Counted from the first letter of the stretch, positions 35,255 through 45,515 are shown. The stretch is 64,000 nt of DNA from an uncultured Alistipes sp. (GCA_947623965.1 CANQIF010000008.1:49903-113902), one strand, 5' to 3'. Numbers and translations are program-made. Notes: generated by a model from the letters alone, not told the origin.

Positions 35255-36790
35255 CTATTCGCCGATCGCCTCCACGCGAATCTCGGGCGTCCCTTCGGCG
35301 GCCTCCCGCAGCGCCGCGGCCGCCTTCTCGGCCTCCGCGCGCTCCGTGAAGGGGCCGATGACGAAGAGATCCGCGCCGACGCGCGAAATGCCGGCAGCGG
35401 GGTAGAGCGCCTTCAGCGCTTCGCGCATCGGCTCCGTCAGCGCATCGCTGCCGTTCAGCTCGACACGATATCCCTCGGCGCCCGCGGTGGGCGGCTCCTT
35501 CGAGAGGTTGCGGAAGTCGCCGTCCTCCCAGACGACCACCTCGGGCCGGATGAATCCGCGCCGCTTGAGCCGCGCCTGGGCCTCGTAGGCCTCGGCCGCC
35601 GTCGCGAAGCCGCCCGCAAAGTAGCACCAGCGCCCCTTGTCGTCGATCAGGTAACTGAGCGGCACCGTGTTGCGGAAGAGCGAGACGGGCCGTTTCGTCT
35701 GGAAGGTGCCGAGCAGGATGCGGTAGATCGTGCCGCGCTCGTAAAGGCGGCACTCGGGGATGGGATGCTGCGTCGTATAGGGCGAGCGCGACACGAAGCG
35801 CACCGAGTCGTACTGGATGAAGATCCGGTCGTCGAGCGAAAGTTTCGGCAGCTGGTAGTCGATCGCCGCCAGCTGCTCGCGCACGCTCCGCAGCGAGTCG
35901 CACGCCTCGTTCAGCCCGAAGGTCTCGGCCACCGAAATCTCATAATCGACCAGCACCCGCTTGCGGAGGAAATAATCGACCAGCACGTCCGAGGCGGTCT
36001 CGCCCTGCAGCGAGGTGATCGTGCGCATCGCCTCCGCGATGCGCGCCGACTGCCGGTCCAGCAACTCCTCCCGGCGCAGCGCCTCGAGCAGGTAGTCGTA
36101 GGCGTAGCTCTTGTTGTCGAAGATGTAGTTCCAGAGGGTCGCGAGCGAATCGGCCGTCTGCCGGCTGTGCTCGGCCGTCTCGGCGAAGCGCCGCTTCAGG
36201 TCGAGCGCCTCGGCCTCGACCCGCACCGTATCGAAGGCGCGCTCCATGGCGGCCAGCGAACTATAGTCGTCCAGGTAGCGGTTCACGCACTCCACGGCCC
36301 GCATCTCGCGCCGCTGTGCCAGCAGCAGCGCCAGATGGTCCTGCGAGGCGAGGTAGTGGGCGAAGGGGCGGTTCCGCACCAAATTGCGCACCTTGAGCGA
36401 ATCGGGCAACTGCAGCGGGTCGGGCTCCGAGGCATGCTGCCCGGAGGCGCCGGCATCGAGGTTGGCCAGCACCCACTCCTGCTCGATGGCGTTGATCCGG
36501 TCGATGATGCGCCCCTTCTGCGTACGGACCTCGAAGATTCGATTCTCCGACTGCATGATCTGCTTCGAGTAGAGCTCCTGATGCTCGGGATCGTCGCGCA
36601 GCTGTCCGCGGATGCGGACTACGGCCGCTGCGATCGAATCCTCGCGCTGCTGCAGCAACGCATCCTTGCGCAGCAGCGACATGTACTCCTCGTTCAGCTC
36701 CAACCCCGCAATGCGGGCCTCGACGGGTTGCTGCGCCTGGGCGGCCATCGCCGCAAGCGTCACGAAGAGAGTAATACAAAGCGTTCGCAT
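35255..36790 (-). CDS. Exported coiled-coil protein with two SPOR-like C-terminal domains
   Basis: Exported protein of 511 residues with signal peptide MRTLCITLFVTLAAMAAQA. Residues 20-330 are mostly helical with charged heptads (LLRKDALLQQREDSIAAAVV, ALDLKRRFAETAEHSRQTAD). Two short SPOR-like units follow: about 350-415 (TIYRILLGTFQTKRPVSLFR, GRWCYFAGGFATAAEAYEAQ) and about 445-510 (GYRVELNGSDALTEPMREAL, ADLFVIGPFTERAEAEKAAA). SPOR domains bind denuded peptidoglycan at division sites, so a cell-wall role is likely. The family of the helical part is unknown to me. It sits 18 nt after trkH. Confidence 0.75.
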   Translation of the reverse strand: MRTLCITLFVTLAAMAAQAQQPVEARIAGLELNEEYMSLLRKDALLQQREDSIAAAVVRIRGQLRDDPEHQELYSKQIMQSENRIFEVRTQKGRIIDRINAIEQEWVLANLDAGASGQHASEPDPLQLPDSLKVRNLVRNRPFAHYLASQDHLALLLAQRREMRAVECVNRYLDDYSSLAAMERAFDTVRVEAEALDLKRRFAETAEHSRQTADSLATLWNYIFDNKSYAYDYLLEALRREELLDRQSARIAEAMRTITSLQGETASDVLVDYFLRKRVLVDYEISVAETFGLNEACDSLRSVREQLAAIDYQLPKLSLDDRIFIQYDSVRFVSRSPYTTQHPIPECRLYERGTIYRILLGTFQTKRPVSLFRNTVPLSYLIDDKGRWCYFAGGFATAAEAYEAQARLKRRGFIRPEVVVWEDGDFRNLSKEPPTAGAEGYRVELNGSDALTEPMREALKALYPAAGISRVGADLFVIGPFTERAEAEKAAAALREAAEGTPEIRVEAIGE

Positions 36791-36808
36791 ATCGTGTTTT
36801 ACCTTATT

Positions 36809-38257
36809 TTATCTCCACCATTTCATGAATATGAGTTGCACGAGCCCGAAAATCTCCAGACGCCCGAACAACATCAACAGCGCGTCGATACCCTTCATGA
36901 AGGCGGGCATCGCGGCGAAGTTGTCCATCGATCCCACCTCGCCGAAGCCGGGGCCGACATTGCCCAGGCAGGCGATCGCCCCCGTGAAAGCGGTCGTGGC
37001 GTCCAGTCCGCAAAGTGTTCCGAAAACGGCCCCCGCCAGCAGCAGCATCATGTAGGCCACGATGAAGACCAGCACCGAGTAGAGCATATCGCTCTCCTGG
37101 ATCACGCCGTCGAGCTTGATGCGGATCACGGCATTCGGGTGGCGCTGCTGCTTCATGCGGGCCAGCATCATCTTGACGGCCAGCACCAACCGGTTGACCT
37201 TCACACCGCCCGCGGTCGAGCCGGCGCAGGCGCAGACGATCGAGGCGAAAACGAGCAGGATCACCGCGAAGGAGGTCCAGCCGTTCGTGTCGGCCGTCGC
37301 GAATCCCGTCGTGGTGATGAGCGACGTGACCTGGAAAATCGCATGCCTGAACGCGGAGGTCGGCGTAGGGTAGATCTCCGCGGCGAAAAGGCTCGCGGCG
37401 ACGAGCAGCGACAGCCCCAGCAGCAGCCCGAGGTAGTGGCGCGTCACCTCCGAGCGGAAGAGGTTGTTGCGCTTGCCGGTGACAGTGGCATAGATCAGAC
37501 CGAAATGGATGCCGGCGATGGCCATCGTGCCGATAAGGATCGTTTCGATCAAGGGGCTGTTGAAATAGGCGATACTCGTGTTCTTGGTCGAGAAACCGCT
37601 CGTGGCGGCCGCCGACATGCTGTGGCAGAGAGCGTCGAACCAGTTCATGCCGGCCAGCTTGAGCAGCACGGTCGAGAGCAGCGTGAGGCCGACGTAGACC
37701 ACCAACAGGATCTGCACGATGATCTGCGTCCGGTAGCGGAAGTTCTCCTTCGCGAGCGAGGACATTTCGACATTCGAGAGGGTCATCTTGCTGCGGCCCA
37801 TCGAGGGGAGGATCACCAGAGCGAACATCACGACCCCCATGCCGCCGATCCAGGTCGAGGACATGCGCCAGAACTGCATGCCGCGGGGCAGGGCCTCGAT
37901 ATCGCCGAGGATCGTGGCGCCGGTCGTCGTGAAGCCCGAGACGCTCTCGAACCAGGCGTTGATGAAGTTGAACTCGCCGCCCCAGATGAGGTAGGGGAAC
38001 ATCCCCACGACGCAGGCCAGCAGCCACGAGCCGACGACCACCGCGAAGCCCTCCTTGTTCGAGAGCTGTCCGACGCGCTTGTCCACGAAGATTTGCGGGA
38101 AAGCCCCCAGGAGGGCTGTCAGCAGGGCCGAGAGGAGCAGCGGATAGAAGGCCGAATCCATGCCGCTCGCGTAGGAGATGCCTACTGCGACCAGCATGAA
38201 ACCGGCGATGAAGAGCATCACCTCGCCGACATATCGCATGACCAGATCGATCCGCAT
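36809..38257 (-). CDS. trkH: Potassium uptake protein TrkH
   Basis: Inner-membrane K+ channel-like transporter, 482 residues, four M1-P-M2 repeats. Pore-loop signatures are visible: SGFTTTGATILGD (first selectivity segment), AATSGFSTKNTS, LITTTGFATADTN, and ACLGNVGPGFGEVG at the fourth. It needs a TrkA-type regulator, which is not encoded in this window. Its place inside an operon with an NfeD/FloA pair and a SPOR protein suggests assembly in membrane microdomains. That is an inference from neighbourhood only. Confidence 0.97.
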   Translation of the reverse strand: MRIDLVMRYVGEVMLFIAGFMLVAVGISYASGMDSAFYPLLLSALLTALLGAFPQIFVDKRVGQLSNKEGFAVVVGSWLLACVVGMFPYLIWGGEFNFINAWFESVSGFTTTGATILGDIEALPRGMQFWRMSSTWIGGMGVVMFALVILPSMGRSKMTLSNVEMSSLAKENFRYRTQIIVQILLVVYVGLTLLSTVLLKLAGMNWFDALCHSMSAAATSGFSTKNTSIAYFNSPLIETILIGTMAIAGIHFGLIYATVTGKRNNLFRSEVTRHYLGLLLGLSLLVAASLFAAEIYPTPTSAFRHAIFQVTSLITTTGFATADTNGWTSFAVILLVFASIVCACAGSTAGGVKVNRLVLAVKMMLARMKQQRHPNAVIRIKLDGVIQESDMLYSVLVFIVAYMMLLLAGAVFGTLCGLDATTAFTGAIACLGNVGPGFGEVGSMDNFAAMPAFMKGIDALLMLFGRLEIFGLVQLIFMKWWR

Positions 38258-38341
38258 GGTTAGATTCGTTTCGTATTGGACTTCAACTAAATTTCAGGTT
38301 TGACCTCAGGCAGCGCTTCGGGAATTTCGCACCGAAGCCTG

Positions 38342-39373
38342 TCAGGACTTCGACTGCCGCTGCTGGTTGATGAGCGTGTCGATCTTCTCCTTGAGTTCGA
38401 GCACCTCATCCTTGCACTCGCTCCTCACCGTGAAGGGCATTTTGAAGGTGAGGAAGTTCCCGAGGCTCCGGTTCATATCGAGAATCGGATTGACGCAGTA
38501 GATCGACATGAAGTAGTAGAGCATGAGGACGATGGCGATCATCACCAGCAGCGAGATCAACACCGGCGTGACGGCGCGGTAGGCGTTCTTCTTCATCTGC
38601 TCCGTGCGGGGCGCCAGCGAACTCTGCGTCGAGGTCATGTAGGCCTTCACGGCTGCCGAAAGGCGGTTGTAGACCTCCTCGAACTCCTCCGTGTACCATT
38701 GGTCCACCGGGCGCGCCGTCTCCGCAGCGAGGGTCGGGCGGGCGAGCGGCGAAGAGGCCGCCAGCGTGTCGGCGGAAGGGGTTGCGGGAAGCGATGCAGC
38801 CAGGGCCGAAGCTGCCGCAGTCGAAGCCGGCTGTGCGGGAGCTGCCGTCGGAAGCGCGGATGTTGCCTGCTGTGCGGGAGCTGCCGCTGGTTGCGCGGGA
38901 ACGGCCGACTGCTGCGCGGACACAGCAGCTGTCGGTTGTGCGGGAACGGTTGCCAGCTGTACAGAAGCGCCCCCCGGCGCAGGCAGGGCCTGCCGTTCGG
39001 CATCGGCGAGGTAGCTGTCGACCAAAATCTTCAACTCGGTGGTGGCGAAAGCCAGCGAATCGAGGAACGACTTGTCGAGAGCCTCCTCCTGAGCCACCGA
39101 CAGGACCGTCTCGAGCCGGGCCAGCGAAGCGCGGCAAAGGCTGTCGGCCCGCTCCTCGCCGAAGACCGTCCGGCGGATGAGGGCCACGTTCAGTTCGTGC
39201 GCCGCGTCGAGCATCTCCTTCGCCAGCTCGATGTTGCGGCGGCTGGCCTGCAGGATGTCGCCCGCGCCGCGGCCCAGACGGCCCAGCTCGACGAAGGAGA
39301 GCATTCCCGAGACAAAGAGCAGGCAAACGATGCTCAAAAAGGCGATCGTCACCCGTTTACGCATACCGGTCAT
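38342..39373 (-). CDS. Membrane protein with four-helix sensor-like periplasmic domain and PAQ-rich insert
   Basis: Membrane protein of 343 residues. TM1 is near residues 8-27. A periplasmic helical domain (VELGRLGRGAGDILQASRRN, NIELAKEMLDAAHELNVALI) resembles the four-helix bundle of chemoreceptors and histidine kinases. The insert at about 130-210 is made of Ala/Pro/Gln/Ser words such as VPAQP, APAQQ and TAAPAQPAS. TM2 (VTPVLISLLVMIAIVLMLYY) is followed by a short HAMP-like tail and no kinase or signalling domain. It looks like a receptor without an output module. It is the first gene of the trkH-floA operon. MTGMRK offers two possible starts, three codons apart. Confidence 0.7.
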   Translation of the reverse strand: MTGMRKRVTIAFLSIVCLLFVSGMLSFVELGRLGRGAGDILQASRRNIELAKEMLDAAHELNVALIRRTVFGEERADSLCRASLARLETVLSVAQEEALDKSFLDSLAFATTELKILVDSYLADAERQALPAPGGASVQLATVPAQPTAAVSAQQSAVPAQPAAAPAQQATSALPTAAPAQPASTAAASALAASLPATPSADTLAASSPLARPTLAAETARPVDQWYTEEFEEVYNRLSAAVKAYMTSTQSSLAPRTEQMKKNAYRAVTPVLISLLVMIAIVLMLYYFMSIYCVNPILDMNRSLGNFLTFKMPFTVRSECKDEVLELKEKIDTLINQQRQSKS

Positions 39374-39464
39374 AGGTGGTTTGTATTTGCTGTTTCGCTG
39401 TCCGGTCCGTTCGGCCCGCAGCCGGGCTTTCGGCGGCGCGCTCCCGAACGGAACAAAGAACTTG

Positions 39465-39472
39465 CAAATATA
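39465..39472 (-). promoter_or_regulatory. Promoter -7 box for the sensor/trkH/floA operon
   Basis: TATATTTG on the minus strand lies between the mtaB stop and the sensor-like gene, about 90 nt upstream of its start. Confidence 0.55.
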
Positions 39473-39477
39473 CGCAT

Positions 39478-40776
39478 TTAATCCCGAATTTCACCGATCA
39501 AATCGTGGGAATCGTCCATCGAAAGGAGTTTTACGCGGCAGATGCGGTTGATCCGGCTCCGGTCGTAGGGGACCTTGACGCGCCGGTAGTTGCCCGTAAA
39601 GCCGAACATCCACCCGCCGCGCATCGTGCTTTCGAAGAGCACCTCCGCCTCCGTGCCGACCGCCCGGGCGCAGAAGTCGGCGTGCAGCTGCCGGCAAAGG
39701 GTGTCGAGCTCGGCCGCCCGGCGCGTGGCGACGGCCGGCGAGACCTTGTCGGGCAGATCGACGGCCGGCGTGCCGGGGCGCTCCGAGAAGGGGAAAATGT
39801 GCAGGTACGAGGGGGCGATCCCCGCCAAAAAATCGTACGTCGCCCGAAAATCCGCCTCCGTCTCCCCCGGGAAGCCGACGATCACGTCGATGCCGATGAA
39901 GGCATCGGGCATCGCCCGCCGCACCGAGGCGATCCGCTCGGCGAAGCGGACCGTCGTATAACGCCGCCGCATGAGGCCGAGGATCCGGTCCGACCCGCTC
40001 TGGATCGGGATGTGGAAATGGTGCTGGAACTTGGACGAGGCGGCGCAGAAGTCGATGATCTCATCCGTCAGGAGGTTCGGTTCGATCGACGAAATGCGGT
40101 AGCGGTCGATCCCCCCGACCCCGTCAAGAGCCCGCAGCAGGTCGATGAAGCGCTCGCCCGTCGTCCGGCCGAAGTCGCCCGTGTTGACCCCCGTCAGGAC
40201 GATTTCGCGCTGTCCGGCGGCGGCGATGCGGTGCGCCTCGCCGACCAGATCGGCGATCGGCAGGTTGCGGCTGCTGCCGCGGGCGTAGTGGATCGTGCAG
40301 TAGGCGCACTTGTAGTCGCAGCCGTCCTGCACTTTCAGGAAGGCCCGCGTGCGGTCGCCCGTCGAGAAAGCGGCGAAGAAGCGCGTCAGGTGCTCCGTGT
40401 CACAGGAACAGACCTGCGCAGGGCCCTTGCCCGTCAGCTCGATCACCCGTTGATATAAATCTCCCTTGTAATTATTACCCAGCACAATATCTACACCGTC
40501 GATCGCAGCGATCTCCTCCGGCCGGAGCTGGGCGTAACACCCCGTGACGGCGATGATCGCCTGCGGGTTCCGCCGGTGCAGCCGGCGGATGAGGTTGCGG
40601 CACTTCTTGTCGGCATGCTCCGTGACGGAGCAGCTGTTGATGACGCAGATGTCGGCTTCGGCCGTCGGTGCGACGCGCACGAAGCCCCCCTCGGCGAACT
40701 GGCGGGCAAGGGTCGAGCTCTCCGAAAAGTTGAGCTTGCAGCCCAGGGTATGGAAATTGACGCGGCAAGATTGCAT
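39478..40776 (-). CDS. mtaB: tRNA t6A37 methylthiotransferase MtaB
   Basis: Radical-SAM enzyme that turns t6A37 into ms2t6A37 in tRNA, 432 residues. The start at 40776 (MQSCRVNFHTLGCKLNFSES) is the family N-terminus; the longer frame upstream overlaps the divergent promoter region. The first iron-sulfur cluster uses C13, C49 and C80. The radical-SAM motif is C153xxxC157xxC160 (CDYKCAYC). The end (NYRRVKVPYDR) is the TRAM RNA-binding domain. It is monocistronic here and divergent from the metal permease operon. Confidence 0.96.
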   Translation of the reverse strand: MQSCRVNFHTLGCKLNFSESSTLARQFAEGGFVRVAPTAEADICVINSCSVTEHADKKCRNLIRRLHRRNPQAIIAVTGCYAQLRPEEIAAIDGVDIVLGNNYKGDLYQRVIELTGKGPAQVCSCDTEHLTRFFAAFSTGDRTRAFLKVQDGCDYKCAYCTIHYARGSSRNLPIADLVGEAHRIAAAGQREIVLTGVNTGDFGRTTGERFIDLLRALDGVGGIDRYRISSIEPNLLTDEIIDFCAASSKFQHHFHIPIQSGSDRILGLMRRRYTTVRFAERIASVRRAMPDAFIGIDVIVGFPGETEADFRATYDFLAGIAPSYLHIFPFSERPGTPAVDLPDKVSPAVATRRAAELDTLCRQLHADFCARAVGTEAEVLFESTMRGGWMFGFTGNYRRVKVPYDRSRINRICRVKLLSMDDSHDLIGEIRD

Positions 40777-40958
40777 GGCGGAAAGGGTTTGTTTTTGTCC
40801 GGAACGGTCGGGGGCGCGCTCGCGCTGCTCTCCCGGCGCGGCAGGCGCCATGCGGCAAGCCGCAGCAGGCGGGCGCCGCGGGGCGGAAGTCCGGCGCTTC
40901 CGGCAGGCGAAATTACGAAATCTTGGGCGAAAGAGGCGAGCGATTCGCAGAAAAAATG

Positions 40959-40966
40959 TAAATTTG
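40959..40966 (+). promoter_or_regulatory. Promoter -7 box for the metal permease-lpt-ribBA-fmt operon
   Basis: TAAATTTG (TAnnTTTG) on the plus strand, about 33 nt upstream of the permease start. Confidence 0.58.
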
Positions 40967-40998
40967 CGCGCAATTAACTTTCGACAGCCTTCTTTACG

Positions 40999-41832
40999 AT
41001 GGAATTTTTCGACGATCTGTTCCGATACGGCTATCTCGGCAACGCCTTCGCGGCGGCGCTGCTCTCGGGCATCGCCTGCGGGCTGGTCGGCACCTACATC
41101 GTCTGCCGCCGCATGGTCTTCCTCGCGGGCGGCATCACCCACGCCTCGTTCGGCGGCCTCGGGCTGGCCTTCTGGATGGGCGGTAATCCGATCCTCGGCG
41201 CCATGCTCTTCGCCCTCGTCTCCTCGATAGGCATCGAGTGGGCCGGCACGCGCGGCCGCATCCGCGAGGATTCGGCCATCGGCATCATCTGGTCGATCGG
41301 CATGGCCCTCGGCGCTTTCTTCATGAGCCTCCGCCCCGGCTACACCTCGGGCGATCTGGCCGCCTATCTCTTCGGCAGCATCATCACGGTGACCGACGGC
41401 GACATCATCGCCCTCGCCGCCCTCACCGCGCTGCTCGTCCTCGGGGCCGCGCTCTGGCTGCGGCCGATCATGTACGTCGCCTTCGACCGCGACTTCGCCC
41501 GCAGCCGCGGCATCCCGACCCGGGCCGTCTCCTACGGCATGGCGGCCGTCATGGCCCTCGCGATCGTCCTCTCGATCCGCATCATGGGCATCGTGCTGCT
41601 CATCTCGCTCGTCACGATGCCCGTCGTGATCGCCAACACGCTCTTCCGCTCGTTCCGCCGCATCGCCGTCGCGGCCCCAGTCATCGCCGTCGCCGGCAAC
41701 ACGGCGGGGCTCGTGCTGAGCTACGAGCAGGAGGTGCCTCCCGGCGCCGCCATCATATTTACGCTCACCGTTGGGTTGATTGCCGTAAAACTGTTAACTT
41801 TGCACCGAAAAAAACCGACCGCCGCGGCATGA
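40999..41832 (+). CDS. Metal ABC transporter permease (ZnuB/MntB family)
   Basis: Inner-membrane permease of a zinc- or manganese-type ABC importer, 277 residues with about eight hydrophobic segments. ALLSGIACGLVGTYIVCRRM at the N-terminus and FLAGGITHASFGGLGLAFWM just after it are family signatures. RIMGIVLLISLVTMPVVIAN lies near the end. No ATPase or binding-protein gene is adjacent, so its partners lie elsewhere. It overlaps the next gene by 4 nt (ATGA). Confidence 0.94.
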   Translation: MEFFDDLFRYGYLGNAFAAALLSGIACGLVGTYIVCRRMVFLAGGITHASFGGLGLAFWMGGNPILGAMLFALVSSIGIEWAGTRGRIREDSAIGIIWSIGMALGAFFMSLRPGYTSGDLAAYLFGSIITVTDGDIIALAALTALLVLGAALWLRPIMYVAFDRDFARSRGIPTRAVSYGMAAVMALAIVLSIRIMGIVLLISLVTMPVVIANTLFRSFRRIAVAAPVIAVAGNTAGLVLSYEQEVPPGAAIIFTLTVGLIAVKLLTLHRKKPTAAA

Positions 41833-43340
41833 AGACCATCCACAAACTCGTACTGAAGTCCTACCTCGGGCCGATGATCCTCACCTTCTTCATCGTGATG
41901 TTCGTCCTCATGATGAACATCGTGTGGCGCTACATCGACGAGCTTGTGGGCAAGGGGCTGAGCGCCGGCATCATCATCGAGCTCATGACCTACTTCATGG
42001 CCAACATGCTGCCCCTCGGGCTGCCGCTGGCCGTGCTGCTGGCCGCCATCATGACGATGGGCAACCTCGGCGAGAACTACGAGCTGCTGGCGATGAAGTC
42101 CGCCGGCATGTCGCTCGTGCAGATCTCCAAGCCGCTCATCATCCTCATCGCGATCGTCTCGGTCGGCAGCTTCTTCATCGGCAACAACCTCGTGCCCTAC
42201 GCCAACAAGAAGGTCTACAGCATCCTCTACGATATCCGCCAGCAGAAGCAGAACCTCGAATTTCAGGACGGCCTCTTCTTCAACGGCATCGACGATATGT
42301 CGATCCGCGTCAGCCACCAGGACCCCGAGACGCACCTGCTCACCGACGTGCTGATCTACGACAACCGCGAGGCGAACGGCAACATGAACACGATCGTCGC
42401 CGACTCGGGCTACATCCGTCTCTCGGACGACAAGCGCTTCCTGCTCGTCACGCTCTTTAACGGCGAGACCTACGAGCAGACGCGCACCACGGCCAACAAC
42501 CACCAGTGGTTCACCAAAAGCGCCCTGCGCCACCACATCTTCGACCGACAGGACCAGGTGATCCCCATGAGCGGCTTCGAGATGGGCCGGTCGGACGCCA
42601 ACCAGTTCTCGAACAGCCAGACGAAGAACATCAATGAACTGCAGCGCGCCATCGACTCGCTCGAGCTGCTGGTCAGCTCGGCCACGAGCCGGTCCTATGA
42701 GCCGCTGCTCAAGGAGCGCGTCTTCTCGTCCGACCACTCGGTCTTCGCGGAGCCCGACTCGGTGCGGATCGACCGCAGCGCCTTCCGCGAACTGGTCGTG
42801 CTCGATTCGCTCGAGACGCTGCCGATGCGCACCCGGGAGCGCATCTGGGACCTGGCGCGCTCCACAGCCAAGAACTCGCGCAACCTCTTCACGTTCGACG
42901 AATCGAACGCCAAGGAGGCGCTCAACCAGCTCTACCGCAGCCGCGTCGAGTGGCACAAGAAGATGTCGCTGCCCGTCTCGATCATGATCTTCTTCCTGAT
43001 CGGCGCGCCGCTCGGGGCGATCATCCGCAAGGGAGGTCTCGGCCTGCCGGTGGTCGTCTCGGTGATCTTCTTCGTGATCTACTACATCATCAGCCTCTCG
43101 GGCGAGAAGGCGGCCAAGGAGGGCAACTGGGAGGCCGTCTACGGCATGTGGCTCTCGACCTTCATCCTCACGCCCATCGCCGTCTACCTGACATACAAGG
43201 CGACCAACGACTCGGCGCTGCTCGACACGGACTGGTACGCCGGCAAGTTCAAATACCTGCAAGAGAAGATGCAGCCGATGTTCGACCGGCTGAAAAACAC
43301 GATAAAACGTCTACGCGAATGGAAAAGCAAACGATCTTAA
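41829..43340 (+). CDS. lptG: LptF/LptG family permease (YjgP/YjgQ)
   Basis: Inner-membrane subunit of the LPS-export ABC complex, 503 residues. Three helices at the N-terminus ([60 protein letters not shown]) and three at the C-terminus surround a central beta-jellyroll domain. The extra length against E. coli (about 360) is a Bacteroidota-type helical insert between residues 250 and 370. The start at 41829 overlaps the metal permease stop. LptF and LptG cannot be told apart by eye. Confidence 0.92.
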   Translation: MKTIHKLVLKSYLGPMILTFFIVMFVLMMNIVWRYIDELVGKGLSAGIIIELMTYFMANMLPLGLPLAVLLAAIMTMGNLGENYELLAMKSAGMSLVQISKPLIILIAIVSVGSFFIGNNLVPYANKKVYSILYDIRQQKQNLEFQDGLFFNGIDDMSIRVSHQDPETHLLTDVLIYDNREANGNMNTIVADSGYIRLSDDKRFLLVTLFNGETYEQTRTTANNHQWFTKSALRHHIFDRQDQVIPMSGFEMGRSDANQFSNSQTKNINELQRAIDSLELLVSSATSRSYEPLLKERVFSSDHSVFAEPDSVRIDRSAFRELVVLDSLETLPMRTRERIWDLARSTAKNSRNLFTFDESNAKEALNQLYRSRVEWHKKMSLPVSIMIFFLIGAPLGAIIRKGGLGLPVVVSVIFFVIYYIISLSGEKAAKEGNWEAVYGMWLSTFILTPIAVYLTYKATNDSALLDTDWYAGKFKYLQEKMQPMFDRLKNTIKRLREWKSKRS

Positions 43341-44539
43341 ATAGCGTCGAGGAGGTCATCGAGGACTTCCGCAACGGCAAGGTGGTCATCGTCGTCGATG
43401 ACGAGGACCGCGAGAACGAGGGCGACTTCATCGTCGCCGCCGAGAAGATCACCCCCGAGGTGGTCAACTTCATGCTGCACGAGGGGCGCGGCGTGCTGTG
43501 CGCCCCGCTCTCGGAGAAGCGCTGCGACGAACTGGGGCTCAACATGATGGAGGAGAACAACACCTCGCTGCTCGGGACCCCCTTCACCGTGACGGTCGAT
43601 CTGTTGGGCCACGGCTGCACGACGGGCGTCTCGGCCCGCGACCGCGCCGCGACGATCCGCGCGCTGGCCGACGAGGCGACGCTTCCGGCCGATCTGGGGC
43701 GCCCGGGCCACATCAACCCCCTGCGGGCCCGCGACCGCGGCGTGCTGCGCCGCCCGGGCCACACCGAAGCGGCGATCGACCTGGCCCGGCTGGCCGGGCT
43801 GAAACCCGCCGGCGCCCTGATCGAGGTGATGAACGAGGACGGCACGATGGCCCGCCTGCCGCAGCTCGTGGAGACCGCCCGCAAATTCGGACTGAAGATC
43901 ATCTCGATCGCCTCGCTCATCGAATACCGCCTGCGCGAGGAGTCGATCGTCGAGCGCGGTGTGACGGTGCCCCTGCCGACGGCCTGGGGCGACTTCCAGA
44001 TCACGCCGTTCCGCCAGAAGAGCAACGGCGTCGAGCACGTGGCCCTCACGAAGGGGACGTGGCGCGAGGACGAACCGGTCCTCATCCGCGTACACTCGTC
44101 GTGCGCCACGGGCGACATCTTCGGATCGTACCGCTGCGACTGCGGCGACCAGCTCCACCGGGCGATGCAGATGATCGAGCAGGAGGGGCGCGGCGCCATC
44201 GTCTACCTGAACCAGGAGGGGCGCGGCATCGGGCTCTGCAACAAGATACGCGCCTACCAGCTGCAGGACGAGGGGCTCGACACGGTCGATGCCAACATCC
44301 GTCTGGGCTTCAGGGCCGACGAGCGCGACTACGGCGTCGGGGCGAGCATCATCCGCGAGCTGGGCATCCGCCGGATGCGTCTCATGACCAACAACCCCTC
44401 GAAAAAGGCGGGGTTGGAGGGTTACGGGCTGCGGATCGAGGAAATCGTGCCGATCGTCGTCGAGCCCAACCCCTACAACGAACGCTATCTCGAAACCAAG
44501 CAGAAGCGCATGCACCATACGCTCGGGCTGGAAAAATAG
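43319..44539 (+). CDS. ribBA: Bifunctional DHBP synthase / GTP cyclohydrolase II
   Basis: Two early riboflavin steps in one protein of 406 residues. The N-terminal RibB domain has [10 protein letters not shown] (27-36) and RPGHTEA. The C-terminal RibA domain has the zinc cysteines C262, C273 and C275 (SSCATGD, RCDCGDQ) with E. coli-like spacing, plus EGRGIGL. The start at 43319 lies inside the end of the lpt gene (22-nt overlap), which implies translational coupling. No FMN riboswitch is seen, as the gene is internal to an operon. Confidence 0.97.
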   Translation: MEKQTILNSVEEVIEDFRNGKVVIVVDDEDRENEGDFIVAAEKITPEVVNFMLHEGRGVLCAPLSEKRCDELGLNMMEENNTSLLGTPFTVTVDLLGHGCTTGVSARDRAATIRALADEATLPADLGRPGHINPLRARDRGVLRRPGHTEAAIDLARLAGLKPAGALIEVMNEDGTMARLPQLVETARKFGLKIISIASLIEYRLREESIVERGVTVPLPTAWGDFQITPFRQKSNGVEHVALTKGTWREDEPVLIRVHSSCATGDIFGSYRCDCGDQLHRAMQMIEQEGRGAIVYLNQEGRGIGLCNKIRAYQLQDEGLDTVDANIRLGFRADERDYGVGASIIRELGIRRMRLMTNNPSKKAGLEGYGLRIEEIVPIVVEPNPYNERYLETKQKRMHHTLGLEK

Positions 44540-44552
44540 GGGAGGACGCAAC

Positions 44553-45515
44553 ATGGAAGCGAAATCGATCCGTATCGTCTTCATGGGGACGCCTGAATTC
44601 GCCGTGCCCTCGCTTCGGGCGCTGGTCGAAGGAGGGTATAACGTCGCGGCGGTCGTCACGACACCCGACAAACCCGCCGGCCGGGGCCGGCGGCTGCACG
44701 AGAGTGCTGTGAAGATCGCCGCCCGCGAGCTTGGGCTGCCGATTCTGCAGCCCGAGAAGCTGCGCGATCCGGCCTTCGTCTCGGCCATGGAGGCGCTGCG
44801 CCCCGACCTGGGGATCGTGATCGCCTTCCGCATGCTGCCCGAGGTGATCTGGGCGATGCCGCGGTTAGGGACCTTCAACCTGCATGCCTCGCTGCTGCCG
44901 CAGTACCGCGGCGCGGCACCGATCAACTGGGCCCTCATCGACGGCCGGCAGGAAACGGGCGTCACGACCTTTCTGCTGAACCGCGAGATCGACAAGGGGG
45001 CGATCCTCGGCCAGCGCCGCGAGGCGATCGCACCCGACGATACGGTCGGCACGCTCTACGAGCGGTTGATGGAGCTCGGCAAGGGGCTCGTGCTCGAGAC
45101 CGTCGAACAGCTGGCGGAGGGCCGGATCGTACCGGTCGAGCAGCCGCAGGAGGATGCGACGCTCCGGCCGGCGCCCAAAATCTTCAAGGAGGACTGTTTG
45201 ATCGACTGGACGCTGCCCGGGCGGCGGATCGTCGATTTCATCCGGGGCCTCTCGCCCGCTCCGGCCGCATGGAGCCGGCTTATCCGCGACAGCGAGGAGC
45301 GTTCGTCGGCCAAGATCTTCCGCGCCGTTTTCGAGCCCGCCGACCCCGATGCCGAGCCCGGAACGATCGAGACCGACTGGCGGACGCGGCTCGCCGTGGC
45401 CTGCGCCGACGGCTGGATCCGGCTCGAGGAGCTGCAGATCGCCGGCAAACGCCGCATGGGCGTCCGCGAGCTGCTGGCCGGATTCCGCGAGATCGAGGCC
45501 TACCGGTTCGGTTGA
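44553..45515 (+). CDS. fmt: Methionyl-tRNA formyltransferase
   Basis: Formylates initiator Met-tRNA, 320 residues, cytoplasmic. FMGTPEFAVPSLRAL is the N-terminal strand-turn. The catalytic N109 and H111 are in FNLHASLLPQYRGAAPINWA, and a later TGVTTFLLNREIDKGAI carries the catalytic aspartate. The C-terminal tRNA-binding OB domain is complete. It lies 13 nt after ribBA. No terminator hairpin with a T-run follows, only mosaic elements. Confidence 0.97.
   Translation: MEAKSIRIVFMGTPEFAVPSLRALVEGGYNVAAVVTTPDKPAGRGRRLHESAVKIAARELGLPILQPEKLRDPAFVSAMEALRPDLGIVIAFRMLPEVIWAMPRLGTFNLHASLLPQYRGAAPINWALIDGRQETGVTTFLLNREIDKGAILGQRREAIAPDDTVGTLYERLMELGKGLVLETVEQLAEGRIVPVEQPQEDATLRPAPKIFKEDCLIDWTLPGRRIVDFIRGLSPAPAAWSRLIRDSEERSSAKIFRAVFEPADPDAEPGTIETDWRTRLAVACADGWIRLEELQIAGKRRMGVRELLAGFREIEAYRFG

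Noticed and set aside
35198..38263. A 1021-codon open frame opposite trkH and the SPOR gene
   Set aside because: Shadow of real genes on the other strand; no signal, domain or start context.
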